Assembly (NCBI GenBank): GCA_965227455.1
Contig: OZ245752.1
Location: 2,356,001-2,420,000, forward strand
Source: JABDIP01 sp965227455
GTDB lineage: Bacteria; Pseudomonadota; Alphaproteobacteria; DSM-16000; Inquilinaceae
DNA: 64,000 nt
Direction of reading: 5' to 3'
In this document: piece by piece, positions 9,802-17,574 of the stretch
Numbering within the stretch: position 1 is the first letter of the stretch
Layout of the letters: every line of letters starts with the position of its first letter
The notes under the pieces: model-generated
What the model was told of the DNA's origin: nothing
Seen by the model: the letters and a program-made list of their open reading frames with translations, nothing else
The model's database searches: none
Made by a program: the position numbers and the translations under genes

Positions 9802-10170
9802 ATGTTCCCAGCCTCGACATACCAGGGCGGAGCGGTGCTCGCCTTTCCCGCTGTGTGCAAGGTGCCAGGGCCCCCTGCACCATTTGCGCCCGTGCCCCTA
9901 CCCAACATCGGCGCCAAGCAGAGCGGCAAGGCCAGCAAATCCGTCGCGGGAAGCAAGAAACCGGTAGCGGCCAAGGATGCGAGCCAGCAGGACCTCTTGA
10001 AGACCCTCGACGACCTGCATGCCTCCATCAAATCCATGCACACCCGCGACGCCAGCGCCTGGCATGAGGCGGTCGACAATTACGTCATGGCCGTGGCGGC
10101 AGTCTATATGAGCGGCAAGAACGCGACCGGCCTGATGGTCGCGCCCAGTCAAACCAAGGTCCTTCTGTGA
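9802..10170 (+). CDS. PAAR-like (DUF4150) domain protein, orphan
   Basis: 122-residue protein. The segment FPAVCKVPGPPAPFAPVPLP (residues about 13-32) followed by NIG resembles the start of DUF4150/PAAR-like proteins, which cap the spike of type VI or related contractile injection machines. A Lys/Ala/Ser-rich linker follows, then a helical C-terminus (LLKTLDDLHASIKSMHTRD...). It ends in SQTKVLL. Start 9802 was chosen because GGAG lies about 9 bases upstream; an in-frame ATG at 9703 has no such site. No other secretion genes are nearby. The family match is by motif memory only, so spike function is uncertain. Confidence 0.6.
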   Translation: MFPASTYQGGAVLAFPAVCKVPGPPAPFAPVPLPNIGAKQSGKASKSVAGSKKPVAAKDASQQDLLKTLDDLHASIKSMHTRDASAWHEAVDNYVMAVAAVYMSGKNATGLMVAPSQTKVLL

Positions 10171-10213
10171 CGCATGAGGCGGCCGTGTCACCGGCCGCCC
10201 CTGCCCGATCAAA

Positions 10214-12184
10214 TCAGTTCGTCGGCGGCGCGCTCAGATCGAGGCGATAGACCGAGAAGCCATCCTCATTGGTGCCGACCGGCTCCACATCGGTGCGCCC
10301 TTCCAGATAGGCCTGCGCCGCCGGGCCGCTCTCGAAGGTCACGGCGACCTCACCGCTGACCGGGGCCAACGACCAGTTGTCGTCGGCCGAGGGATCGATC
10401 TCCCCCTTCTCGATCAGGTAGCGCACGATCACGTCGCGATTGGTGTCCGGCGCCTCGATGATGATGTTGGTGCCGTCCAGATGCGGGAACTTGCCGCCGC
10501 CACCGGCCCGGTAGTTGTTGGTGGCGACCACGAACATCTGTTCCGGATCGATCGGCTGCCCCTGGAAGGCCAGATCGACGATGCGGCTTGAGTCCGGGTT
10601 GGCCAGGCTGCCGTCGGTGGCGAATTTCGGCGGCTGGGTGACGTCCACCTGATAGGTGACGCCGTCGATCACATCGAAATTGTAGGACGGGAAGTCCGGG
10701 TTCAGCAGCGCCTGCTCGCCCTCGGCGCTGGGGTCGATGGTGTTGAACATGTTGGCCGACATCTCCAGCCAGTCCTTCACCTGGGCGCCGTTCAGCAGCA
10801 CCGCCCGCACGGTGTTGGGATAGAGGTAGAGGTCGGCGACGTTCTTGATGGCGATCTCGCCCGCCGGAACGTCGGTGTAGTATTCCGGCCCGCCGCGGCC
10901 GCCGGCCTTGAACGGAGCGCCGGCGGACAGCACCGGGATGCCGTCATAGTCGGAACCGTCGGTCAGCGCCTCGACGTACCATTTCTGGGCATCGGTCACG
11001 ATCTGGATCGACGGGTCGTCGGCGACCAGCGCGAAATAGCTGTTGATAGGCGCCGTCGTCTGGCCCACGGCGGCGCGCACGAAGTCCAGCGTCGCCTGAT
11101 GCTCTTCGGCCACCGCATCGACCACCGCCGCATGCGGGTCGACCAGCGACACCACGGTGCGGCCTTCGCGGGTGTAGATCGGCCGGTTCTCGACGCTGGC
11201 GCCGGCCACCGACCAGGCGCCGTCGTCGACTTCCAGGGTCAGGTCGATGATGCCGAGATGACTGCCCCAGAAGCCGGGCATGACCGAGGGCACGCCGTTC
11301 AGGGTGCCGGCCTCCACATCGACCCCGTCCAGTCCCGCGAACTCCTCGCTGGGGAAGACCCGGTGGGCATGGCCGAACAGGATGGCGTCGACGCCGTCGA
11401 CCTCGCTTAGGAAGAAGCTGGCATTCTCCTCCATGCCGCCGCGGCCGGTGGTGGCGCCGAGCGCGGAATGTGGGATCGCCACGACGATGTCCGCCCCCTC
11501 CGCCTTCATCTGCGGCACGTAATGCTCGGCGGTATCGACGATGTCCTTGGCGATCAGCCGGCCCTGCAAATGGGCCCGGTCCCAGACCATGATTTGCGGC
11601 GGGGTGAAGCCGATGACGCCGATCCTGATGGCATGCTCGCCGCCATCGGTGTCTGTCACCGTGCGGTCGAGGATGATGTAAGGGTCTATGAAGGTCTGGT
11701 CGTTCGACGGGTCCCCGTCGCCGTCATCGACGAACACGTTGGCGGAGATGTACGGGAAGGCCGCGCCGGCAATCGCCGTCTCGAGGAACTCGATGCCGTA
11801 GTTGAACTCGTGGTTGCCCAGATTGCCGACCGCGTAGTCCAGCAGGTTCATGGCCTTGTAGACCGGATGCACCTCGCCCGGTTCCAGCCCCCGGATATTG
11901 GCCATGTAGTCGCCCATCGGGTTGCCCTGGATCAGGTCGCCATTGTCGAACAAGACGGAATTGCCGACCTCGGCCCGAGCCTGCTCCAGCAGGGTCGCCA
12001 CCTTGGCGAGGCCGACTGTGTCGTCCTGCCGGTCGCGGTAATAGTCGTAATTGACGAGATGGACATGGATGTCCGTCGTCTCCATCAGCCGAAGCTCGAC
12101 GGTCTCGGCCTGTGCGGGGACATATGCGGTGGCGGCGAGCAGTGCTGCGGCCGCAACGGTGATGTGCAGATGCTTGATGGCCAT
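10214..12184 (-). CDS. cpdB: 2',3'-cyclic-nucleotide 2'-phosphodiesterase/3'-nucleotidase, periplasmic
   Basis: 656-residue CpdB-type enzyme that hydrolyses 2',3'-cyclic nucleotides and 3'-nucleotides to nucleosides and phosphate in the periplasm. A Sec signal peptide (residues 1-23, ending AYVPAQA) precedes the metallophosphoesterase domain. That domain has the metal motif TTDIHVHLVNYDYYRD, later LFDNGDLIQGNP, GNHEFNYG and FGHAHRVF. The C-terminal nucleotidase domain has NNYRAGGGGKFP and SYNFDVIDGVTYQVD. ATG 12184 has AGGAGG 5 bases upstream; an upstream in-frame start adds a non-signal stretch. Convergent with the PAAR-like gene, with a small hairpin (10178-10199) between the stops. Confidence 0.93.
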   Translation of the reverse strand: MAIKHLHITVAAAALLAATAYVPAQAETVELRLMETTDIHVHLVNYDYYRDRQDDTVGLAKVATLLEQARAEVGNSVLFDNGDLIQGNPMGDYMANIRGLEPGEVHPVYKAMNLLDYAVGNLGNHEFNYGIEFLETAIAGAAFPYISANVFVDDGDGDPSNDQTFIDPYIILDRTVTDTDGGEHAIRIGVIGFTPPQIMVWDRAHLQGRLIAKDIVDTAEHYVPQMKAEGADIVVAIPHSALGATTGRGGMEENASFFLSEVDGVDAILFGHAHRVFPSEEFAGLDGVDVEAGTLNGVPSVMPGFWGSHLGIIDLTLEVDDGAWSVAGASVENRPIYTREGRTVVSLVDPHAAVVDAVAEEHQATLDFVRAAVGQTTAPINSYFALVADDPSIQIVTDAQKWYVEALTDGSDYDGIPVLSAGAPFKAGGRGGPEYYTDVPAGEIAIKNVADLYLYPNTVRAVLLNGAQVKDWLEMSANMFNTIDPSAEGEQALLNPDFPSYNFDVIDGVTYQVDVTQPPKFATDGSLANPDSSRIVDLAFQGQPIDPEQMFVVATNNYRAGGGGKFPHLDGTNIIIEAPDTNRDVIVRYLIEKGEIDPSADDNWSLAPVSGEVAVTFESGPAAQAYLEGRTDVEPVGTNEDGFSVYRLDLSAPPTN

Positions 12185-12360
12185 GATGCCTCCTGGAGCC
12201 CCTTCGGGCTGCTGCCTGGCGGGCCGCGCCCTTTCGGCGCGACGGGTCCGATGGGTGTCCGCCCATCGTGTTTCCGGTCTTTGTGACAGCCTAGCACCTG
12301 CGGGCCCGGAATCCATCGCGGCAAACGCGCGGGTGGGGACCGGGCCTGCGCGGCTCGCGC

Positions 12361-13389
12361 CTAGTAAGTCGGGTTGAGCCGCAGGTAGCGGTAGCGGTCA
12401 TCGGACTGGATGACGACACGCTCGGCGGCGCGCCCGGGCGTCCGCACCTCGATCGGCACAGCCACCCCGGCATCGCCCAGCGACCAGACCTTGCGATAGA
12501 AATCCTCCATGCCGGTGACCCGCTCGCCATCGACCGAGAAGATCGTATGGCCGGGGCGGATGCCGGCGCGCTCCGCCGGCCCGTCCGGCGTCACCCGGAT
12601 GACCGCCAGCAGCGACCCGACCTCCCGCGTCGTCACGCCCAGCCAGGGCCGCGGCACCGCGCTGGAGCGGCCGAAGGCCAGCAGGTCGCCCAGGATCGGC
12701 TTCAACTCGTCGATCGGCACGAACATGTTGCCCGGCAAACGTCGCCCGGCCACCGCATCGCCGACGAACAGCGAGCCGATGCCGACCAGGGCGCCGCTGA
12801 CATCCACCAGCCCGGCGCCGCCGAAACCGGGATGGGCCGGGGTCGTGAAGATCGCCTCCTCCAGCAGGTATTCCCAATAGCCGGCGAACGGCCGGCGCGA
12901 GACCACCGACGCGCTGACCGGCACGCCGGTGCTGGCATGCACCAGCACCAGGACCGGATCGCCCTGCAGCAGGGTCTCGGAGGAGCCCAGCGGCACCGGG
13001 CGGCCGTTGAGCGGCAGGGCGGCCCGTACCAGGCCGAAGCCGCTGTTGAAGTCGTAGGCCACCACCTCGGCCGGCACCACCCGGCCGTCGGCCTCGGTCA
13101 GCTCGACGGCCGCCGCCTCCAGGATCAGATAGCCGATGGTCAGCACCAGCCCGCCGGAATCGATGATGATGCCGTTGCCGGCCCGCTCGGTGCCCAGCGC
13201 CCGCGCCGTGACCGCATCCCCGGGAATGATGGCCGACACCCCGACCGCGCTGTCCGCCAGATCCTCGACCTTTGGCTGGGCCAGGGCGGAGGGCGCAAAC
13301 GCCACCGCCAAGACGGTTATGAGAGCGAGGAACCCACGACCGAGACCCCGCGCCTGCCGGCGTCGGACACGGACACGCTGATACTGCAT
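12361..13389 (-). CDS. HtrA-like S1C-family protein with lost catalytic triad (pseudoprotease) and PDZ domain
   Basis: 342-residue exported protein. A signal peptide (to about residue 38, SALAQ) precedes a trypsin-like double barrel and a C-terminal PDZ domain (about 250-335, WLGVTTREVG to GIRPGHTIFSVDGERV). The fold resembles DegP/HtrA, but none of the triad positions is kept. TNNHVV reads TIGYLI (His to Tyr87), the DxxxDLA motif reads DFNSGFG (Asp to Gly117), and GNSGGPL reads GFGGAGL (Ser to Gly190). It is therefore probably not a protease but a binding or scaffold protein. Start 13389 follows GAGGGAAGGG. Confidence 0.8.
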   Translation of the reverse strand: MQYQRVRVRRRQARGLGRGFLALITVLAVAFAPSALAQPKVEDLADSAVGVSAIIPGDAVTARALGTERAGNGIIIDSGGLVLTIGYLILEAAAVELTEADGRVVPAEVVAYDFNSGFGLVRAALPLNGRPVPLGSSETLLQGDPVLVLVHASTGVPVSASVVSRRPFAGYWEYLLEEAIFTTPAHPGFGGAGLVDVSGALVGIGSLFVGDAVAGRRLPGNMFVPIDELKPILGDLLAFGRSSAVPRPWLGVTTREVGSLLAVIRVTPDGPAERAGIRPGHTIFSVDGERVTGMEDFYRKVWSLGDAGVAVPIEVRTPGRAAERVVIQSDDRYRYLRLNPTY

Positions 13390-13578
13390 ATGGCCCTTCC
13401 CTCGCGCGGGATCGGGCCAGCGGCCCCGCGCGTCCAATCGACTGCCCCCGCCTTCACGGTAGCACCCGCGAACCGGAGTTTCACAGCGCGAAACGACGAC
13501 GGCTTCATTAACGGTTGCCGCACTACCCTGCCGCTTGCCGCATTTCCGCGACGGCGCTACTGTGCCGCCGCCTCCGGC

Positions 13579-13654
13579 GCCGGATTAGCTCAGTTGGTAG
13601 AGCATCTGATTTGTAATCAGGGGGTCGCGGGTTCGAATCCTGCATCCGGCACCA
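13579..13654 (+). tRNA. tRNA-Thr (anticodon TGT)
   Basis: A 76-base cloverleaf with acceptor stem GCCGGAT/ATCCGGC, D-arm AGCTCAGTTGGTAGAGC, anticodon arm CTGATTTGTAATCAG (TGT), T-arm with GGTTCGAATCC and an encoded CCA. Lower-GC DNA starts downstream. No repeat of its 3' end was found within the following kilobase. Confidence 0.98.
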
Positions 13655-14018
13655 GTTTCCGCTCCGGACGACGGATCGCGGTCGCCAATTCGGTTACTGT
13701 CTCCGTATTCGCGGGTCTTCGCGATCCCGAAGACGAACAAACTCTTCGGTGGTTTCTGTCATCGAGTTCCCTGCCTGGTTTTGGCTGATATCGCGATTCC
13801 AACGCCCGTCTTCAGGCAATAGCCGATTAGACGGGGCTGTGTAAGCCGTCGCCGTGGTATCGTTCCTATAAAGCGATGCTTACCCTATTTTTTCGTCTTT
13901 AGGGGAGAATTGGGCGCCAGAAATTAATCTGTGATTGCATACCCGCACTTTCTTCGCTTAACCGCGCAGCATGGAACCTCAACAATACCTTCCAGACCGG
14001 AGAAAGTAGGAGGTGAAG
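13655..14018 (+). other. Intergenic region after tRNA-Thr (364 bases), GC falling
   Basis: No credible gene is present. GC content drops from about base 13,800 onward, with runs such as CTATTTTTTCGTC. It may be the edge of acquired DNA or simply the promoter region of the gene at 14019. No attachment-site repeat, insertion sequence end or integrase was found. Confidence 0.5.
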
Positions 14019-14465
14019 ATGCCTTTCGATGATATCGCTTGTCATGTTTGGGCTATTGACGGATATGAAGACAATACAGCGGCCAACGATGTAAATGATC
14101 GATATCAGAAGTCAGCTGGCGATCTCAAATCAGTTGCCAACAATGCAACCGCACGGATCGCGGCGCTCAATACACTTATCGGCGCTTGCCGAACCTCCAA
14201 ACCTGCCGACCCACCAGTGCAAATCTGGATCTACGGAGGATTTCGACGGGGGCAGAACGCTCCTGAGCACATGTGGTTTGAGTACGATGGTGTCATCTAT
14301 GACACCATGCCGGAGAGAGGTCTCGGTGTAATAGAGGCAACTCCAACATCTCGGGAATGCCCATATTGGGAGACAGTAAAATTCGGCACCGGAGCAGTGC
14401 GCGTAAGCGCCAGTATGACGGCTCGCCAAAAGGCTTACTTGACCAAGCAAGGTCATATGAAATGA
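14019..14465 (+). CDS. Hypothetical protein with HxWxEYDG motif, low-GC
   Basis: 148-residue protein of no recognised family. The ATG at 14019 has AGGAGG 4 bases upstream; a GTG at 14013 is in frame but overlaps that site. No signal peptide or transmembrane span is seen. The segment HMWFEYDGVIYDTMPE (residues about 89-104) resembles the His-x-Trp/Val-x-Glu-[YF]-[DN]-G...Tyr-Asp strand of papain-fold and transglutaminase-like proteins, but no catalytic Cys context is obvious; Cys8, Cys52 and Cys113 are the only cysteines. GC and codon use are visibly lower than the neighbours, with many A/T third positions. That, and the position beside tRNA-Thr, hint at horizontal transfer. Confidence 0.6.
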   Translation: MPFDDIACHVWAIDGYEDNTAANDVNDRYQKSAGDLKSVANNATARIAALNTLIGACRTSKPADPPVQIWIYGGFRRGQNAPEHMWFEYDGVIYDTMPERGLGVIEATPTSRECPYWETVKFGTGAVRVSASMTARQKAYLTKQGHMK

Positions 14466-14580
14466 GCCTATTCATACTTCCATTTTTGGCAGTAATTACA
14501 GTGACAGTTTACAAAACCCCTGATCCGCTCCGAATCTCGGCGGCGATGCAGACCGCGGTACTCGGACTCTGGTCTGCCCG

Positions 14581-14609
14581 TTGACGCGATCTGGCATCGC
14601 CACTAGCGT
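14581..14609 (+). promoter_or_regulatory. Candidate sigma-70 promoter for leader RNA/efflux gene
   Basis: A -35 box TTGACG (14581-14586) is separated by exactly 17 bases from TAGCGT (14604-14609). Transcription would begin near 14616, just before the leader frame. The -10 is weak, so confidence is moderate. Confidence 0.5.
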
Positions 14610-14638
14610 GTGATCCGCAATTCGAGGAGCAGTCCGTG

Positions 14639-14686
14639 ATGAGTTTGACGATTGTCGTCGTTGGAGAAAGGCGCTTGGACCGGTAG
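14639..14686 (+). CDS. Candidate leader peptide, 15 residues
   Basis: Short frame MSLTIVVVGERRLDR followed by TAG, with a good ribosome-binding site GAGGAG (14624-14629) 9 bases upstream of the ATG. It lies between a promoter and an intrinsic terminator ahead of a drug-efflux gene, the position of an attenuation leader peptide. A run Ile-Val-Val-Val is the only repeated-residue feature. Translation is not proven; the transcript could instead be a small RNA. Confidence 0.35.
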   Translation: MSLTIVVVGERRLDR

Positions 14687-14711
14687 CGGGCTCCATGCCG
14701 CTGCCCCATGC

Positions 14712-14739
14712 GCCCCCGAAGTTTTCGGGGGCTTTTTTT
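14712..14739 (+). terminator. Intrinsic terminator upstream of the MFS efflux gene
   Basis: A 9-bp stem GCCCCCGAA/TTCGGGGGC with a 3-base loop is followed directly by seven Ts (14733-14739). It lies between a promoter and the efflux gene start at 14787, so it either ends a small RNA or acts as an attenuator. A separate hairpin just upstream (14682-14705, 8 bp) can extend through GGCGCTTGG (14670-14678) pairing with CCATGCGCC (14706-14714). That extension invades the terminator base by 3 bases. Confidence 0.85.
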
Positions 14740-14786
14740 GTGGTCGCTTACGGGCGTGCCGGGTGGGCCGGCACCGGAAGGGTCAG

Positions 14787-16019
14787 ATGTTCCATTCCGC
14801 CAAATCGCCGCCGACGCTGTTCACCCTGATCCTGTTGTCCGGGCTGTCGGTGCTGTCGCTGAACATGTTCCTGCCCTCGCTGGCGAACATGGCGGCCGAG
14901 TTCCAGGTCAGCTATTCGCTGGTCAGCCTGTCGATCGCCGGCTATCTGGCGGTCACGGCGGTGCTGCAGCTGGTCCTCGGGCCCTTGTCGGACCGGTTCG
15001 GGCGGCGGCCGGTGCTGCTGGCGGGCATGGCGGTGTTCGCCATCGCGTCGCTGGTCTGCGCCCTGACCACGGATATCTGGGTCTTCCTCGGCTTCCGCGT
15101 CCTTCAGGGGGCGGTCGTGGCCGGCTGGGGCGTGTCGCTGGCGGTGATCCGCGACACCGCACCGCCGCAGGAGGCGGCAAGCCGGATCGGCTATGTCAGC
15201 ATGGCCATGGCGGTGGCGCCGATGCTGGGGCCGATGCTCGGCGGCGGGCTGGACGCGTTGTTCGGCTGGCGGGCCAGTTTCATCGTCTATGCCGGACTGG
15301 GTGCGGTAGCGTTCGCCCTCTGCTGGGTCGATCTGGGCGAGACCAACATCTCCCCCTCCGAGACCTTCGCCAAGCAGTTCGGGACCTACCCGGCCCTGTT
15401 CCGCTCCCGGCGCTATTGGGGCTACGCGCTGTGCACGGCGTTTTCCAGGGGCGCCTTCTATGCCTTCCTGGCCGGGGCGCCGCTGGTGGCGGTGGCGCTG
15501 TTGGGGCTCTCGCCGGCACAGCTGGGGGTCTATATCGGCTCCATCACCGCAGGCTACGGGCTGGGCAGCTTCCTCTCCGGCCGCTATGCCAAGCGCTACG
15601 CTCTGACGACCATGATGATCGCCGGAAGGATCGTCGGCTGCGCCGGGCTGATGATGGGCCTGGCCCTGTTCCTGGCCGGGTTCGAAAACGCGTTGGCGCT
15701 GTTCGGCGCCACCCTCTTCGTCGGCATCGGCAACGGGCTGACCATGCCCAGCTGCAGCGCCGGCACCATGTCGGTGCGACCCAAGCTGGCCGGCAGCGCC
15801 GCCGGACTGGCGGGCGCGCTGACGGTCGCCGTCGGCGCGATCCTGACCTCGATCACCGCCGCCATCGTCGCCGGCGAGACCGGCGCTTACGCGCTCATGG
15901 GCATGATGCTCATCTGCACGGCGCTGGCGCTGGCCGCGGCGCTGCAAGTGCGGTGGATCGACCGAATTGAAGAGCGCGGTCAGCCGGGTTCGGCGGGCCA
16001 GGTATCTCCCACCCGGTAG
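14787..16019 (+). CDS. Bcr/CflA-family MFS drug efflux transporter
   Basis: 410-residue, 12-helix proton-coupled exporter of the inner membrane (DHA1 group). The first helix (FTLILLSGLSVLSLNMFLPS) is typical of Bcr/CflA proteins. The MFS loop signature GPLSDRFGRRPVLL lies between helices 2 and 3, and the antiporter-motif region near SLAVIRDTAPPQEAASRIGY lies around helix 5. Start 14787 (MFHSAKSPP) was preferred over 14652, which would run through the terminator; GGAAGGG is just upstream. The terminator and leader frame ahead of it suggest attenuation control. Substrate unknown. Confidence 0.88.
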   Translation: MFHSAKSPPTLFTLILLSGLSVLSLNMFLPSLANMAAEFQVSYSLVSLSIAGYLAVTAVLQLVLGPLSDRFGRRPVLLAGMAVFAIASLVCALTTDIWVFLGFRVLQGAVVAGWGVSLAVIRDTAPPQEAASRIGYVSMAMAVAPMLGPMLGGGLDALFGWRASFIVYAGLGAVAFALCWVDLGETNISPSETFAKQFGTYPALFRSRRYWGYALCTAFSRGAFYAFLAGAPLVAVALLGLSPAQLGVYIGSITAGYGLGSFLSGRYAKRYALTTMMIAGRIVGCAGLMMGLALFLAGFENALALFGATLFVGIGNGLTMPSCSAGTMSVRPKLAGSAAGLAGALTVAVGAILTSITAAIVAGETGAYALMGMMLICTALALAAALQVRWIDRIEERGQPGSAGQVSPTR

Positions 16020-17020
16020 CCCCCGGGCCACGGGTCCTGCGGGTCCAGCGTGTGCTGATAGGTGCCGGTGATCCAGGCGCGGCCGGAGATCGCTGGGAAG
16101 ATGGCGGGGGTGTCGCCGACCATAGTCTCGCTCTCGAGGCGGCCGTCGAAGCGGGAGCCGATGATCGAGCGGGCGATCAGCCGGTCGCCGGGCTTCATGC
16201 GGCCCTGGGCGTGCAGCACCGCCATGCGGGCGGACAGGCCGGTGCCGGTGGGCGAGCGGTCGATCTTGCCGGGGCGGATGGCGACGGCGTTGCGGTAGGC
16301 AAGCGCGCCCTCCTCTGGGTCCGGTTCGATAGGACCGGCGATCTGGCAGAAGGAGAGGTGCCGCCAGTCCGGGTTTGCCGGGTGGTGGAAGCCGAGCTGC
16401 TCGTTGGCGGCGCGGGTGATGCGCATGCCGGTCTCGGCGATGTCGCGCGCCTCGTCCGGGGCGATGGCGAAGCCGAGGGCCGCCGCCTCCGCCATGACGA
16501 AGCTGTCGCCGCCATAGGCGGTGTGGACCGTGAGGGCGCCCAGGCCCTCGACCTCCAACGGGGCATCGAGCCGGGCGGCGAAGGACGGCACGTTGATCAG
16601 GGTGATCCGCTCGGCCTTGCCGTCGTGGCATTCCGCCATCACCTCGACCAGGCCGCCGGGGGCTTCCAGCGTCAATCGGGTTTCCGGCTCGGTCATGGGC
16701 ACGATGCCGGTTTCCAGCAGGACCGTCGCCACGCAGATTGCGTTCGAGCCGGACATGGGCGGCGTGTCTTCGGGCTCCATGATGATCCAGCCCATGGCCG
16801 CGCGCGGATCCTTGGGCGGCACCAGCAGGTTCACATGGCGGAACACGCCGCCGCGCGGTTCGTTGAGGACGAAACTGCGCAAGGCCCCGTCCCTCGCAAT
16901 CCAGCGCGACTGCTCCCACAGAGTGTCGCCGGGTGGCGGCGCCACGCCGTCGACGATCACGTCGCCGACTTCGCCCTCCGCGTGGCATCCGACCACCTGG
17001 ATCGGCCCGGGCGCCGGCAT
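15980..17020 (-). CDS. Proline racemase superfamily protein with Ser/Thr catalytic pair (hydroxyproline dehydratase/epimerase-like)
   Basis: 346-residue member of the proline racemase superfamily, which acts on proline or hydroxyproline through two facing acid/base residues. Racemases and epimerases normally have Cys/Cys (sometimes Ser/Cys), and trans-3-hydroxyproline dehydratases have Cys/Thr. Here the first site reads MSGSN (Ser90) and the second DRSPTGTG (Thr258), a Ser/Thr pair. Dehydratase activity is the better guess because of the Thr, but the substrate is open. An in-frame GTG at 17041 would add 7 residues and overlap the upstream gene by 17 bases; ATG 17020 has AGGCGG upstream. Probably co-transcribed with the DUF1499 gene. 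Confidence 0.82.
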   Translation of the reverse strand: MPAPGPIQVVGCHAEGEVGDVIVDGVAPPPGDTLWEQSRWIARDGALRSFVLNEPRGGVFRHVNLLVPPKDPRAAMGWIIMEPEDTPPMSGSNAICVATVLLETGIVPMTEPETRLTLEAPGGLVEVMAECHDGKAERITLINVPSFAARLDAPLEVEGLGALTVHTAYGGDSFVMAEAAALGFAIAPDEARDIAETGMRITRAANEQLGFHHPANPDWRHLSFCQIAGPIEPDPEEGALAYRNAVAIRPGKIDRSPTGTGLSARMAVLHAQGRMKPGDRLIARSIIGSRFDGRLESETMVGDTPAIFPAISGRAWITGTYQHTLDPQDPWPGGYRVGDTWPAEPG

Positions 17021-17024
17021 GCCG

Positions 17025-17540
17025 CTAGCCGCCTGAACCACCCAGCGCGTCCAGCCAGGAATCGATGCGCTCCTGGTTCACGCCGAAATCGCTGCGGCCG
17101 TAATGGGAGCGGCTGAAGATGGCCAGTGTCGAGCGATCCTCCTCCAATGGAATGAAACGGACGGTGATGGTGTCCGGGTAGCGCATCAGGGCGGTGCGCT
17201 GGAGGAAGTCGTATTGCTGGATCTCCTCGTCGGTGGCGATCCAGTCGGTCCGCGGCTGGTTGCCGATCATTTCGAACCACTGGTTGCGCAACGACGTCGC
17301 GGCCACCGGGAAGACCGGGCTCTCCCGATCCGGTTCCTGGCCGCACAGGCCGGGCGGGCAGACGAGGTAGGTGTTTTCACGGCCGGTCGTATCGATGGTG
17401 GCGAAATCCACCCCCGCCCGGTCGATCGGGCCGAATACGATCTCCAGCACCTGTTCGCGTCCGAAGACGATCAGGGCCAGGGCGACCACGATGACAAGCC
17501 CGGCCAGGCTCGCCAGGGTTATTCCGAATGCCTTCACCAA
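17025..17540 (-). CDS. DUF1499 domain protein
   Basis: 171-residue protein with one N-terminal transmembrane helix or uncleaved signal (residues 5-27, FGITLASLAGLVIVVALALI). The DUF1499 core follows: NTYLVCPPGLCG, then SPVFPVAATSLRNQW and later DTITVRFIPLE and a serine/arginine-rich FSRSHYGRSDFGVN near the end. The function of DUF1499 is unknown; these proteins face the periplasm. It ends 4 bases before ATG 17020 of the racemase-family gene, so the two form an operon, although a functional link is not obvious. Confidence 0.8.
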   Translation of the reverse strand: MVKAFGITLASLAGLVIVVALALIVFGREQVLEIVFGPIDRAGVDFATIDTTGRENTYLVCPPGLCGQEPDRESPVFPVAATSLRNQWFEMIGNQPRTDWIATDEEIQQYDFLQRTALMRYPDTITVRFIPLEEDRSTLAIFSRSHYGRSDFGVNQERIDSWLDALGGSGG

Positions 17541-17574
17541 CGACCGTCCCCCATTCGCTGTCGGCGAAGCGGTT

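Larger units (their letters stand above)
14466..14786 (+). other. Region between unknown gene and efflux gene (321 bases)
   Basis: The first half shows nothing recognisable. The second half holds, in order, a promoter (14581-14609), a 15-codon leader frame (14639-14686), a long imperfect hairpin (14670-14714) and an intrinsic terminator (14712-14739). The efflux gene starts 47 bases later. Confidence 0.6.

Noticed and set aside
13655..14711. Attachment-site repeat of the tRNA-Thr 3' end
   Set aside because: No copy of the tRNA-Thr T-arm or acceptor sequence could be found downstream, and no integrase is present.
14748..16988. Long minus-strand frame through the MFS gene and proline-racemase gene
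   Set aside because: It is out of frame with the real racemase-family gene and antisense to the transporter; composition is typical of a shadow frame.
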